This document shows, piece by piece, positions 30,850-43,980 of a stretch of DNA of 64,000 nt. The stretch covers positions 213,333 through 277,332 of the forward strand of contig NW_019211459.1 in assembly GCF_002443255.2 (NCBI RefSeq). Reading direction: 5' to 3'. The translations under genes and the position numbers were made by a program. This DNA comes from Varroa destructor. Taxonomy: Eukaryota; Arthropoda; Arachnida; Mesostigmata; Varroidae. How positions within the stretch are numbered: the stretch's first letter is position 1; the number at the start of each line of letters is the position of its first letter. The notes under the pieces are model-generated. The model did no database searches. It had not been told where the DNA came from and saw only the letters and a program-made list of their open reading frames with translations.

Positions 30850-33800
30850 TGATTAAGGAATCGAAGCAGCGACCTACAGGTGTAGAAGGTCGCAGAAATC
30901 GTTGGCCTAACGTACATCAGTGCAGGTACCACAGCTTAAATGCGTATGTTAAGCTTCAGACGAACGAAAATCTTACTATGTCTTGACATACGCAAAGTAT
31001 TTTCAAAACGTTAAGGAAAGGGGTAAATTTAAACGAGATTAATAAGAGGAAATATATAGGAGAAGGCGAGACAATTAGAAGGAAATTCGTGCTCAACAAG
31101 CTATATTCTTGCCTGTGTTAATAGCTTTACGTGTCCGAATGTTATTCGACAAGTCATAGCAAAGGCCATAGCATATCTACCTCTAGTGCTCGCCTCCAGA
31201 TTCAGTAGTTCGGGCCATTCCTATTCGTTGGGGTAAAAGTAGTTGAACAGTGCACAGATCCAGCGTCCTGCCGCATCTAGTAAACGCAGAGAAAATATAG
31301 AAACCTAAGTGTTAATTAGCGGGACCCGACAAACGAAGAACGTGAAGCGCCGTCATCGAAAAGCTAGCCCTATCAGCCGACGCTACTGGATCTGTAAAGC
31401 GAGATTCTTCCCTAGCCTTACAACCAACATCCACCACTTTCCAGCGAATATGAACTTTCAGGCGCATACAGGCCACGAACGGAACACAAGCTCGTTCTAT
31501 CGATTTGTTCGGAGAGTTTACGATGAATGAAAACAACACCGTTACAACGACCTAATATCGTCATAAGCAACGCGTCGGCAGTCTACAAGCGATATTTTCT
31601 TAGAAGGTGTTTTGGCAAAAATCTAAAATTTACAAATACTCTGTTCGATTCGGAATGCGCAACGTATAACAACGGTAGTATCAGTTAGCATACGCGACCG
31701 GTGAGCCAGCTACGAAGACCGAAGCTATCTTACTGCTTGTAAGTGAAGGGTGCATAATGTGCGCGATGCGTTACGGCGGGTGAGACCCAGAAGTGTAGAT
31801 AAATGTTCTTTTTTCGAAACACAAACAGCTATGCGTGTACGACGGTAAATGACTGGGACGGCAACGATGTCGCTAAAGCGCACCCGTGACGGCGCACTCG
31901 TCAACTGGTAAATTTGAACACGATCTTTCTTTCTCGGGAACGCTGAACCATATAGCGATACGGCAAATTAACATTTGCCAAACTGTTTTCACGTAGATAT
32001 ATACTGTTGACAGTTACTGTGAAACAAATCTGGGCACCTAGCGACTAGTAACACATTAAGGGCAAAGTAATATTTTGTGCATGTGTTCCATATCTGCTTC
32101 ATAAATACAGAAAGCTATTCGTGCAAGATATTGAGATGAGTTTTCATTAAAACCTGTCGATTTAGGTTTGTCGATAGTGGGCTGTTGGCACCAGCATCGA
32201 AATACAAAAACCCGTTGGATATATATATATACAGGGTGCGGGCCATAGTCTGGGCTAGGCTTTGGTGAGCTGTTTGTTACAAAGAGGCTAGCGGACGACA
32301 GCTAGTCTTTTCTCCAACAAAGCAACAGTGCGTCCCTTCTGGAATTTCAGTGAAGATCGGTTATCATTTAAAGACGAACCCTTATCGAGGTTCTAAACTT
32401 CGATGCTGGACCGCGTCGCAAAATGGTCCCAGAAAAAGGATTTCAACATAGCTAAATTGACGATAAAGAGTGAACAACTAATACTAATCGCTATGGTTCG
32501 AATGTGTATATCCGGCTTGTCCTGGTCAGGGCGTTAGTTAGGACATTCGATGTGAGTGAGCGTTCAATCTCGCAAAGACCTACGTCATACGTCGTGACAG
32601 ATGCTTTTGGAATTTATTAAAAGTAACAGATTTTACGGTTGTCTAGCATTCATGTCTCTCAAGAATGACGGGCCAGTCCTTTTCGATGATTATCGGAAAT
32701 GATCTTAACTATTAGTTAGATTCCCGCAGAGCTGCAAGGGGACACGTGAAACGAGCTTCTGGGCAGTTTCAGTAGGGACCCGAACCAATGTTACCGCGAC
32801 GCATAGTGGCTTCATTCGATGAACACGTTCAAATTGTGATCGAAATTTAAATAAAAAAAAATTCAACCTATAGAATAACTTGTATTTCGTATCTATTAAC
32901 AATAGTATGAGGTTATTATTATCGATATGTTTTTACTTCTACACTATAAAGAGACACAAAGTTCGTCACAGACATCGATAGGGTGCACTAGAACTGCTGG
33001 TTTTACTGGCTTTGCCCCGCACAATAGTTGTATGATTAACAACGGTTGTTCTTATGATCTACACAATGGTCATCGTGTGCCGATCACCTGGCACCGCTGT
33101 AGAGAAGCGTATGGCTAGAGAAGCTGACATTGAGACACAGATAAAAGGCTGTTGCAGCCTTTCACCGTTGCTGCTGGCGTGATGGCCATCGTATTGCTAA
33201 CGCCTAATCCAATATGTCATCATTTAGGCTCGTCCTTTGCGGCCGATCCTCCCAGCCGCCCTGGGAGCCAAAGTAGATGCAGCATCGTTGACACCGTCCC
33301 TCAGACCTCGCTCCTGTGTCATACCGTACGCGGTATGGTGCAGTACACCTATGTACTACTGTGACATCGTGTATACGACGCCTTACAAATGGATTCGCTT
33401 TTGTGAGCACTACGCCGAGTGAACGCCAGCAACTAAATTGCCGCTTGTTAAAGTGACGGTGAAGTCAGTGTCAACTCAAGAATATAATATCGTTCTGTAA
33501 AAGTGGGTTATAGTAATTTAGCAACCGACAACTGATACAGGCACCCTTATAGGACTAATGTAGAATAGGGTACCGTCGACAACACATGTGCGTGCATGTT
33601 TACATTTTGTTATTTCTAGCCTTCTGACACATCAACATCTCTACTAGTCGCATCCAAAATGCATCTTCTATTTATTCGGTAATACCGCATTGATAATTGC
33701 ATATATATACATACATACGATATACCAATTATGTGTAGCTGCGCTGTGTGCTAATACCAGCATACCGAAGCCGACACTGTAATTTCCTGGGAAGCCTGCT

Positions 33801-33860
33801 TCTAGCAACGGACGGTACTTCGAGGGCATAACCTGTACATAACGAGGTCGCTGCAATAGT
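30850..33860. other. no gene recognised
   Basis: Mixed composition with overlapping short frames on both strands at 31309-31539. A segment 31687-31740 (plus) between TATCAG and GTAAGT reads LAYATGEPATKTEAILLL but matches nothing known. A short TA run lies at 32219, and perfect 7-8 bp hairpins at 33146-33164 and near 33245 and 33318. Confidence 0.4.
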
Positions 33861-33882
33861 GGTGCTTGTCCGCAGGTATAAT

Positions 33883-34083
33883 ATGGCCTTCGATTTGCTC
33901 CCAGACATAAGTACAAAGTGTGTGAACACCTTGATGGATTATCCACCGAGGATGCCTTCGTTGGCAAAGCACTTCCTAGATATTTATGAAACGACCAACC
34001 TTGGCTTCGTTACAGCAGGGACCTCTCAGAGGCAATTCACTGAATTATATATATATAGTGAAGGGCCCTTTGAGGCATTTTGA
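33883..34083 (+). CDS. 66-codon open frame, unknown
   Basis: ATG at 33883, eight bases after an acceptor-like TTGTCCGCAG. The protein starts MAFDLLPDISTKCVNTLMDY and ends SEGPFEAF. It looks like a soluble domain piece but is not recognised. Two minus frames (33668-33967 and 33729-33929) overlap it, which weakens the case. Confidence 0.2.
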   Translation: MAFDLLPDISTKCVNTLMDYPPRMPSLAKHFLDIYETTNLGFVTAGTSQRQFTELYIYSEGPFEAF

Positions 34084-34490
34084 AGCTAAGGGATTCGCTA
34101 CGCCTTCATTGGTGCAATTCGTCGATGAAAATCAAATAGACCCATTTTTGTAAAGACTACCGGCGAACAGCTTATGAATTGGTATGAATTGGTTGCGCAG
34201 TCATACGACTATTTTCAGCTAAGTTCGCTCAATGAAGTTTACCCAAAAATTAGGAGAGTTGGTGCTCTGTAAAGCGAGTAACGGATACGAAGGAAGACGT
34301 TTGTTCCGGCCCGATCAATACACAGCCGCAGTGGCATATATGAAATGCACATGATTATTAGTAGTGCCGATAAGTGAGGTCTGTAAGCCAATGTGAAAGA
34401 GAAAGGAATGAGTGCTTTCGGGAGATATGCTAAAGCCCAGAGTTAGGTCGAACCGCTACCCGAAAAAGTCCATGCCTTAGTCGATGTGTG

Positions 34491-34522
34491 GGTTGGTTGG
34501 TCGGTCGGTCGGTCGGTCGGTC
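34491..34522. repeat. (GGTT)n-(GGTC)n compound microsatellite
   Basis: Two GGTT units pass into five or six GGTC units, a one-base change of the repeat unit. Confidence 0.94.
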
Positions 34523-35095
34523 CATGCGATTACTGCAAATGAAAGAGTCTTGTAGACAACGAAATATTCAGAAAGGCAACACTTCCCGACAACGGTTTCC
34601 GTAGGGTCTAGTTATATCGACTACTCAGAGCTATCTATCAAAAAATATTCGAAAACAAGGAAAAGTCATGCCTCTCCACAGCAATACCAGTTATTTTCTC
34701 TGTTCTCGTGAAATAGCGTAACGGTAACGTGTCTTCCGAATAGATCCCTGAATAGAACGAATAGATCAAGTAACCCAGGTTCGCGATCGGGCGTAGACAC
34801 ATCGTTTCGAACTGAAAATTAGCCCTCTGTAGAAATACTTAGCGACAGTTTGACTATTCGAAATTATCCACTAGCAAACCTGTAGTAAGATTGAGATAAT
34901 TAGGATTGGTTGATGCCTTAGGATGCCTTAGAGTGATATATATATATACAACAACCTCTATGATCTATATATAACAACTTAGCAACATAATAGGCTGTAT
35001 TATAAACACTATGCAATGAACAGGCTAAATGTTACAAAGCAGACGGCGGATAGAGGAGTAACGTCTAACGCGATGTCGCTTGTTGTCCTACGCAG

Positions 35096-35224
35096 ATGAG
35101 GAGCAGAACAATACATTCAACATGCTATCTGACAGCGGCGGGCCTTCTGATCGCGCTTTTCGCCGATGTTCGTGCGGATTCCAACATCATTTCGGTTTTA
35201 TCTCGCGAGAGTGAGCTTACCATA
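35096..35224 (+). CDS. first coding exon of a secreted or surface protein
   Basis: A pyrimidine-rich acceptor (CGCTTGTTGTCCTACGCAG) is followed immediately by ATG (35096). The frame runs 43 codons to a perfect GTAAGT donor at 35225-35230, phase 0. The peptide starts MRSRTIHSTCYLTAAGLLIA: a basic n-region, a hydrophobic core (residues 11-23) and a polar end with likely cleavage at VRA|DS, a textbook signal peptide. The mature part begins DSNIISVLSRESELTI, which recalls the first helix of a fasciclin (FAS1) domain, though 16 residues cannot establish this. A frame at 35383-35607 just downstream has phrases that faintly suit such a domain (GGSFSIF, NNLTVFV) but no convincing acceptor. Start context is weak (C at -3). 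Confidence 0.45.
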
Positions 35225-35230
35225 GTAAGT

Positions 35231-38000
35231 AGCAGCACACATAACATACAATACTGTACATAATAGAATTTACAATAAGGCAAAATGTCGATGTGTTCTA
35301 TTATTTTTTACAATGAAACCATGAGCATCTTTAAAGGACGTAGCATTTAGCTTGATGCGAACTCGCCATCCAATGATAATACGTGGGCACACGTCACTGT
35401 GCATCAAGCACTCTCTCGTTGCGCACTGATGATGGCGGTTCTTTCTCCATCTTTGAAAGAGGGGAGCAGGACGTGGACAGATTGTCAGTCCCGATCGCTG
35501 TAAGAGCGTGCTTCACTGCCCCTAGTAATAATCTTACTGTTTTCGTCCGAAAGCCCTTCAATCCTTCTCTGGATCTTCCATACTCAACTAAGATGCAGCT
35601 TCATTGAGCATTAATCCCAAGCTTGGATACGCAAGCTTATAGGATACGGTCAATCGATTGAATTTATAGTGTATTTTAGGAAGATGATTATGTGTGAAGT
35701 ATGCCTGTACAAATTCAGAGTTGACTGATAGGCTTCAAGTAACAAATATTGATGAATCTCTCGCAATATGTTTACCACTCAATGAACCGTAAAATAAAAT
35801 ACCTACATAAAAATCATTGTATAAAATCACAGATAATCTTATTTATGCTTCAATTTAACGGATACTTATTAACACGATGTTTTGGGTTAGTACGTTTAAA
35901 GAAGATTAATAATTGGATTTAAGAACTCTTTTTTTTTCTTACTGAATTCTTATACCACAAAGTTTTCAAATTCTTCATGTGACTCTGGGGTCATGTTTCT
36001 ACGTAAGATTGTTTTTAAAAACTAAGTTGCAAACGGAACAAGCTGACCCATACTTCAGGACTGAACGAATAGCAGTTATGTTTGGCTAACCTGCAAGCAT
36101 TGTAGTGAATCCTTTACAGTGCTATCTCAAGGGTACCTGTAGTAAGATACATCGCAAAGGACGTTATTGGCTTTGCCCATCTAAAGGGGACCCAATTACT
36201 CCGTGCCCTGTTCGTCAAACAAAGCTGCTACGATCGTTTCGACGTTTAAATAAACACATTATAGAAACAGCGGGCTTTGCTTATCATTGATGGCGAATAT
36301 ATCTGCCCATGCAGCAAATTGATTTCACAGAAAATGTGTATTTCTCGATATTTCTGGGCGAGTCTTGTTTCTCCACAGAAAAACTATTTCTGGCACTGTA
36401 AACCTTTTTTTTTTCTGTATGTATAGACTTTTTAATGACCTCATAGTATACGGATCTTGTGATTAGTCAATGCAAAATATATGCAGACTGCATAGCGAAA
36501 AGTACAACAAGTACAAATCGTGGGATTACAGAATCAAGTAACCACTTCCTTCTCTACTTTTACGACAGCATCTCCTCGTCGATTAAATCTGTTTTTGTCT
36601 TTTGAAGTCAGCGACTGAGGGTAACGCTGAGGCGTCTCCCGCGTGTTTTCGCCCGATCTGTGTAATAATCAACGCTGATTGATTTGACCGGTGCGTGACG
36701 GCGTAATCATGCCTGTCTGTAATGCGTTCAGCCGAAGAGCATATTATTACTAGCCTCAATGGCTAGCAATGTGTGTCTTTTGATTTTGTCAATGTTTTGC
36801 ATCGCTCTTGTGCGAGGACGTAGCCGTCAATCGACATGCCCTCACTACTAGTAGCGCTTCAAGAAATTCATGAAAAGCCGGTTGTTTTCGCCCCTACAGG
36901 TTTAGCTTAGCCGACAGCAAGGGCAAATCGCTATTTGATGTGGTCTGCACTGATATCGAGTGCTTTAATGTGTAAACCTGCAGGTATATATGCTAATCAT
37001 TATAGAACAAATATAACTTGACGCTGCAGTCGATCCAGTTTTTTAGCTGATCTCTTTGTTTTTTCCCTGCTATTTTTAATAATCTATACAACAAAAAGCA
37101 AAAGAACTTCCTAGTAACTTCTATTGGGAATTCTAGAGACGTTATTCATGGCAAAAACTGGCGTACCGCTGAATCTTTGTAACGTATTTACTATGATCAC
37201 TTAGTTTACCTGAAAACATATTTATGGGATTGGTCTATTTCTATCTCTATGTGTCGATAGGCAATGTTGAGACAATCGTAGATATTTTGGCTGTGATTCC
37301 TACAGGATAGAAGGTGGACTTGTTTTTGTGACAACCGGAAGATTGCAAGTGGAAACGTAAGATCGAACATTGGCTGTGGCTTGCGCCTTCAGAGTCTAGG
37401 GGGTGGCATAGACGCTGTATGCCAGCCTTTTATAGTTCACTTCAAAAAAAAGGCCTAGTTTTTTCCTTCGAGTTCTTGCGGTGGCTAGGCTAGAAATCAG
37501 ATAGGACCAATTCAGCCTTTTTTCCTGCACTGTAATAATCCAGACTGTCGACTTAGATGGAAAGTTATCACTGGCGTCCGTAAAACGTAAATATTTATTT
37601 ATTTATTAATAGTATTTATACAATAACAGTATTTATGGTTTCTCATTTATTCTATGCCAATAAAATGGACGGCTTCATAAGTCTCATGGGTATTAGAAAA
37701 GAGTCAAGCTTGCTTTTTGCTTGGTCCCGTTCCTGTACTGAAACAGGCAGATTTGGCAAATCTAAAATCAAGTAAACGATAAAAGTGCTTGTTAAAAGGA
37801 AGCCGTAAACAACATCAATACTCATGCCTCATGAAGATTTGATTTAAATTAAATAATAATAATAATGAAAAAAAAAAAGATTAACCTCATGAAGACTGAG
37901 TTAAATGGCACGGATAGTATGGCCGTGAATACGCGGAAGCGCGTCGACTCAGACTGAGTGGTTTTTGAGCCCAAATATCAGCTGTAGGGTGACATAACAA
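35231..38000. other. probable intron or intergenic DNA
   Basis: If the 35096 exon is real this is its first intron or contains the next exon. The best frame is 35383-35607. Another frame, 36105-36290, is Cys/His-containing (LQCYLKGTCSKIHRKGRYWL, then CPSKGDPITPCP) but has no ATG and no clear splice site; a zinc-binding role cannot be shown. The rest is AT-rich. Confidence 0.4.
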
Positions 38001-38017
38001 TGCTCTTGACACAAACT

Positions 38018-38027
<10 letters not shown>

Positions 38028-38055
<28 letters not shown>
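38028..38055. repeat. (AT)14 microsatellite
   Basis: Twenty-eight bases of AT. Confidence 0.96.
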
Positions 38056-38419
38056 GACAAAAGATGGTACTGTTTTTGAAAGGCTTAAACTTAATGTATA
38101 AGACGATTTGATTTTTTAACCAACCCTATGGTTCGCTACCGTTTTGTCTGTTATTAACAATAAGAACTTCAGTTAGCAAAACGATAGATGTACGATAGTA
38201 TATGAATCTCACTTGGGGGTTGTTTCTTTCTCCACAGGGGGAGAAAGAGAGCGGGAAGCCGAATGAAGTGGAGCCCCACCCAATGGCAATAAAGCACCAT
38301 GAGAACACTAGTTACTACTGCGCATCCTGATACAGCAGCACCGATAACACCACCATCTAAAGCTTGACTTATGCTCTGCCCTTATTCGGGTTTCCTTTCG
38401 CAGTCCTCATATACTTGGG

Positions 38420-38441
38420 ATATATATATATATATATATAT
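38420..38441. repeat. (AT)11 microsatellite
   Basis: Twenty-two bases of AT. Confidence 0.96.
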
Positions 38442-38648
38442 TAGACCAGGCGGGTAACTGAACCCAGGGCTGATATGCATTTATCCATAAACATCAAGGC
38501 TCAAGTGGTTTGGGACATGGCCCTTGGTGAAGTATGTGCGCATAAATTTTAGTAAATACAAATAGTCTTAATAGCCGACAGTTGAAATGTTTTGACTTTA
38601 CGAGCGCCTTCTACTTTTCAGGACTTTCATTATACAACTTGTAGAGGC

Positions 38649-38673
38649 GTTCTGAGTGGTTGTCACTCAGAAC
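38649..38673. repeat. perfect hairpin, 10-bp stem, 5-nt loop
   Basis: GTTCTGAGTG and CACTCAGAAC flank GTTGT. Confidence 0.9.
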
Positions 38674-39304
38674 AAAAGGCGGCAAGTGGCGTACAATAGC
38701 TACAAGTACGCAGATATACGATGATATCGTTACATTTTCATTGGTTGTGATAATATCCAGTTGTTATTGTCATTGTAGAATAGAGAAATGTACAAACACA
38801 GCTGGTGTTGGAACGAGCGGGCCAGGGACGGCTGCCAGGCAAGGAAACAACAACGAGAATAGCTGCAAGCAAGCAAGCAAAATCACCGCTAGCATCGTGC
38901 ACGTCCGTGCACTTAGTCCGTTTGTCCATTCATTCTGTCGTCGAACGATGATGTGGCAGCTGACAAAGCAGAGCAGACCAGCATAAACATTCTACGCTCC
39001 TGATTCCACTGCACAGCTCCTATGAATTGTCGCAGCAGCTTGACCCATGCTGAGTAGTACAGCAACTGAATGAAAGAACATCGCGTGTGAACCGATACCC
39101 CACTTTATAAGCTGCCGTTGGCTTTTAGTGTTCCACGAACACCTCACCCGCTCTATCTAACGTGTGCATGAGGTGACAAAGACGAAAATGGTGCACCGGA
39201 AACGCGTCACATTCAGCCTAGCCACTTCGTTTCTGCCCCCCCTCCCCGCTCCATCTTTCCCACGTGATGCTAGGCTCCGTGGCAGAACGGAGGGGCTATC
39301 AATG

Positions 39305-39320
39305 ATATATATATATATAT
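39305..39320. repeat. (AT)8 microsatellite
   Basis: Sixteen bases of AT. Confidence 0.93.
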
Positions 39321-40997
39321 GACTTTTGGCCTCCATGAAGCACACGTACTACAAGCACTAAAGTACTTGCGTCGCTATATACTTGTGTATCAGCAGTGGA
39401 AATAGCCTCAACCCATACGTCTTTGTTCTCCTTGTTGGTGGTCGTTGACACACTACAGAAGCTCTGTGCGCCGTGCCCTATCGTTCTATGTTATATTCTA
39501 CGCGTAAAGGGATAGGAACTGACAAGAAAGGAATAAGAGAGAATGGGAAAGAGCTTATATTTATCATAAAATAAAGAAGACAACGAATAGATAGAATAAG
39601 TGCGCAGTCAAATACAGATGTGACACTGTCAGCATTGTCCTGTAGGCAGTCAGTTCTAGTAGATAATCTAGTTAATAAAAGCAATCTAAACTGAGTAATT
39701 CAATTTTTCGTGGGTATGTAATATGATAAAACAGATTTTCTGTATGGACACACAGGGTTAGGGGTTCTGTCGCACAAAGTTAGGGGTTCTGTAACTGCAA
39801 AAGCTGCCTGCTGATTGTAAGGGTCACTGCTAAACAGTTGCCAGTCCTGTAAATTTTTGACGGGGTGCTGTACAGACTAGAATTGTCCTTAACTCGAAAA
39901 CCTTCTCGGATGGTCGTGTACGTACGTGAAAGGCTACCAATGAATTCTATAAGGTACGTTCTACTCATAACATACGTAGAAATGGGATCCGTTTGCTGAT
40001 GGGTGCTATCGTACTTCAGCGATTGATTTTTCGTTGCGTCAGCGAAACAACTGATGGTTGAATGACAACGCGTTTACTATAGAGGAATACCTCGAAGATA
40101 TCTGACAGGCACCAGATGGCTGACGCCGAGACACGATCCATATTTGGCTGAATTGACTGTCGCAATTGCTTGTGCGTTGGGACGAGATTTGATTTGTCTT
40201 CAGACTCTGCTTAATTTATCTCTGATACCGATTACCACGGCCCTAGACTAGCCGTTGGATAGCTTCTTTGACTACTGATGAAACGTCGCTCGGCTATACT
40301 CTCTACACTGACAGTATAGTTAAGCTATTTTCAAAAAGTCATATATCTTTAATGAACTGATTGTGGCTTGATGCCCATCGTTTAGTTCCGGTTTGTCACC
40401 AAAACTCTTATCATTATACTTGCAATTGTTTCTATGTAAGTCTAATGGGTACTTTGCTTGTTCCACTAAATTTACCTTTAATAATATTTAACTGTAAACG
40501 AATGCTGTAACAGAACGTCCTTTATTTGCCAATCCTACCACAAGTCCTAGGCAGCGGCTCAGTGCCTTCTTCATGCGCGTGCTATTATCCGATGTTATCT
40601 GACCCTGGCCTGGGCTGACACCTTTCGACTGCTATTTTTACTCTACGTGAATGTGTTTGTTGTTGATAAGTAAATTAATGAAAAATATAGGGACGGGGGC
40701 AAAGCAGCGATTAATAACAATTAATCGATACGGACACGAATACCAACGTTTGTCGTGTTTGAAGGTTGTTAATAGTCCTCACATACAAACGCCATCTTTT
40801 TGTATGGGAAGAAGATTATTTGTTCGTCCGTTCGTTCGTTTTGTTCTATACGATGGAGGTCTATTTGACTCCTATTTGGGAGTCCTGCTCCTCGCAGGGA
40901 TCGTCGAAGTATGTTAGTTCTTTAATATTTTGCCTCTTTTGTCGCTTATACGAGTATGTAATATTTTATTAAGTTGAGCTGCCACGAGCTTCTAAAA

Positions 40998-41028
40998 TTG
41001 ATAAGAGCGCTGGAATCGCGCTTATCAA
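40998..41028. repeat. hairpin, 12-bp stem with one mismatch
   Basis: TTGATAAGAGCG (40998-41009) pairs with CGCGCTTATCAA (41017-41028) at 11 of 12 positions around a 7-nt loop. Confidence 0.88.
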
Positions 41029-41801
41029 ATCTAAGGTATTCTGAGATATTACACCGGCCAACTCACTAACGTATTCAATCATACGATAAGTTCAAGGTGA
41101 AAGATCTCTTAAGCTAGAAAATAATAATAAGATCCTCCTTAATTTAAATCTAGTACACAAAGACACACAATCTCCCTGCAATAACAACGTAATCTTTTTC
41201 GAGGATTGTGATGTTATCTTACAAACGTGGGATTAGAGACTTTCGTGTATCGCTTGAAAGCTTTGTCACGGTAGAATGGATGGTACCGTTGCCGAACTTT
41301 CTTGACTAGCTCAGATATACTATCGTCATTCTATACATGGCAGTCAGATCAGTATCTCTCTACGATGTCTAAACATGTCTTTCTCTGTATCTCATTGCGA
41401 TTTCAGGTTAGTATAAAGTAGACGCGTGTGTATCTGCTGTGCATGCTACCACTGCTACTCTTTGCTCAGGACCACCCGGGTGAAGAAATAGAAACTTGCA
41501 TTGCATTGCGCCGCGCTCCATGAATAGACCCATTAACTAACAAGACTGGAGATAGGTGCCCATCTGGCTGTTTCGGTCTAACCGAGAAGACAAAGTATTT
41601 GCATAACAGAAACCCAATCTGTGTCTATTGAATCTAAATATGTAGTAAGATCAGTCATTCGAACAGTACGCATGCTAAAAATTTAATAATAATAACCAAC
41701 ACACAACGATGCGTGCATGCTAAATTCTAATAAATCTATTTTAATAAGCTTCTCAGGTGTAAAAGGAAATAACACGTCCGCATGTGTTATATCAGTCAGT
41801 G

Positions 41802-41824
41802 ATCTGAACTTGCTGAGTTCAGAT
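41802..41824. repeat. perfect hairpin, 9-bp stem, 5-nt loop
   Basis: ATCTGAACT and AGTTCAGAT flank TGCTG. A second 7-bp hairpin (ATAACAC/GTGTTAT) lies 15 bases upstream. Confidence 0.88.
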
Positions 41825-42716
41825 TTTCAACTGCTAAGTCCATAGGAGCTGTGGTCAATTCAAAACTCTGGTTCCCTCCCGTTACAAAAATGGCCTGTGA
41901 AACGTCTCATCATTATTCGTATAGTTTTAATACTACACGCGCACAGTAACTCCGTGGCAAACAGGCGCCAAATATTCAATGAAAAAAGTGTAAGTGTTCA
42001 TAAACTGCGCGTTTCCGTTAACCGTAACCTCGGAACAGATGCAACTCATCAGCCGTCAGTCAGGTTTGAAAGTTATTGCTACGCCTGGTCTTATGCTTGT
42101 TGCTACTGTTGCTGTTCCAGTCTACGACGTTTGATCACTAGCAGCCGGTAACGCAGTGCGCCAGCAGAGCGGCCTCGTAGTTAGGGCAGTCTGGCTCAGA
42201 CATCCATTCGTTCGCGTTTTGACGCCCATAGGACGATAGTAGTAACGCTGTTACCCTCGCTGTTACCAGCGTCGCGACCGCTACAGCCTTTCCACGAGCA
42301 AAGTTTTCGCGCACGCACCACTTCGGCGCTTGTTTCCATGCTTTCCTTACTTGTTACGCTTTGTTATTTCGGTTACTAGCGCTTTCCGTGGTGTAGGAAG
42401 TCCATGTATCAGTACACCTGTCCGTCCGATTTGTGAGATAGTCAGTTATAGTGGCGCTGCGGCCTCGCCATGTTCTACAATTGATTTTTAGAGTAAAAAC
42501 TGTTTTATTTAGAGTAACTTGGTGAGAATCAGTCAACCTCAGTTCAGCGTGGGTCATTTTTCTTTGACCGCTCTCGCTACCGTCGCTTTTCGCGCTATCG
42601 GTTGCATCGTGATGATTTCTCACCCCTTTCCCGTCTCCGTTGATTCATTCATTGAGACGAATAAGTCTTTTCATATACTGTCATTGGCATTGACCGCGTT
42701 TCCCCGTCCACTAGTA

Positions 42717-42731
42717 TGTGTGTGTATGTGT

Positions 42732-42772
<41 letters not shown>

Positions 42773-42777
42773 CGCGC
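42717..42777. repeat. (TG)n microsatellite
   Basis: About 60 bases, mostly TG with two TATG interruptions at the left end and a GCGC end at the right. Confidence 0.96.
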
Positions 42778-43980
42778 ATGTTTATACTTGATTATTAACC
42801 AGCAGACATCTGTGTAATAGGTACTGGTTGTCTTCGTCAGCAATTTATACTACAGACGGAGGGACCGATTGTCTGCTCGCCTGCCCAATCCTGTCGCCGC
42901 AAGCTCCGGCACACGTGTGTGAAATATTTTTATTACATTTATTATTACTGCTCCCATCCATACCATTACTATTCGATGAGTCAGTTAACTTCATTTCGCA
43001 AAGACTCAATTTGTGTCGCTACTCACGGCTGCTGCAAAGTAAAGGCCAACCATGCTTATGCTCCTTGGCCAAAATGACGATTCCAGTGACAATAGTACTA
43101 ATAGCTATTATGAAAGATGTTTGTTCATGTCGTAAAAACCAAGGGGACGAATTTTAAAAATGCCGCCAAACATTTGATCATTCCTGAAATTATTGTTATT
43201 ATTAAAATTAAGAAAAAAAACAGATGCGTGGAAAACTGAAAATGACCTTTAAACATAGACGATGAATAATTCACTAAAATCTGGATTTCCCGTACACAAA
43301 TACAGCTAGCTATATTTAGGACTGTATCTACATGAGGGCCGATAGGCTGTCCCCGATCGTTGCAGGCTTTATGGGTATTTAGGTTAGGCGGAGGCGACAG
43401 GTTGGTCAGTATCATACGCTTGGCACACCTATGACAGCAAATTTTCATGGAGATTTTTCTGTGATGAAATCAAATCTGTCGCCGTGTGCTGACGCAAACG
43501 ATGCATAGAGACGATTCTGCCAACTAAAACATCGTATAAACACGTTCTATCTACTAGATGCGGACCTGCAAAATGGGTCAAATACCCACTAGATACTGCA
43601 ACTGGTTAGATCCGCTGTAGATGTAATCGGGTTATCAGAATTGACCCGTTATTGTCGGAACGCCACCGATACCAATAATTAGTGCTAAAACTGATTCTCT
43701 AGATGACGTTGCTAAGTGTCACTCAACAATTATCGGTGTCGATTTGTTGTAAAGGTTATTGTTGTTGTTGGTACGCTTGTTCACGGAGGCTTGCTACGAT
43801 CTGTTCTATTAGTGTATACTCAATTGCTCGAATCGAACGTTGCTATCGTCGTAGTTCGATGGTGAAATTTGGTTGAAGGCTATTTTTTCTTTTTTCTGTT
43901 ATGCGTCGGCGCCATACGACAGCTTCTCGTAAAAAATACACACCAGCCTCAGGTATAGTGTAGAGCTGTCTGAGAAAAAA

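Larger units (their letters stand above)
38001..43960. other. no gene recognised
   Basis: Repeat-rich stretch (TA runs, TG run, hairpins, listed separately). Frames of 80-110 codons at 38660-38986, 41897-42151, 42354-42623, 42519-42791, 42828-43157 and 43125-43448 (minus, true ATG, hydrophobic C-terminal half) have no domain and several overlap each other. I see nothing to support a gene. Confidence 0.4.

Noticed and set aside
35383..35607. Second FAS1 exon after the signal-peptide exon
   Set aside because: Only GGSFSIF and NNLTVFV resemble FAS1 strands, and there is no clean acceptor in the right phase.
36105..36290. Zinc-finger domain
   Set aside because: Cys and His spacing (C-x9-C, distant His) fits no standard finger, and there is no ATG or splice site.
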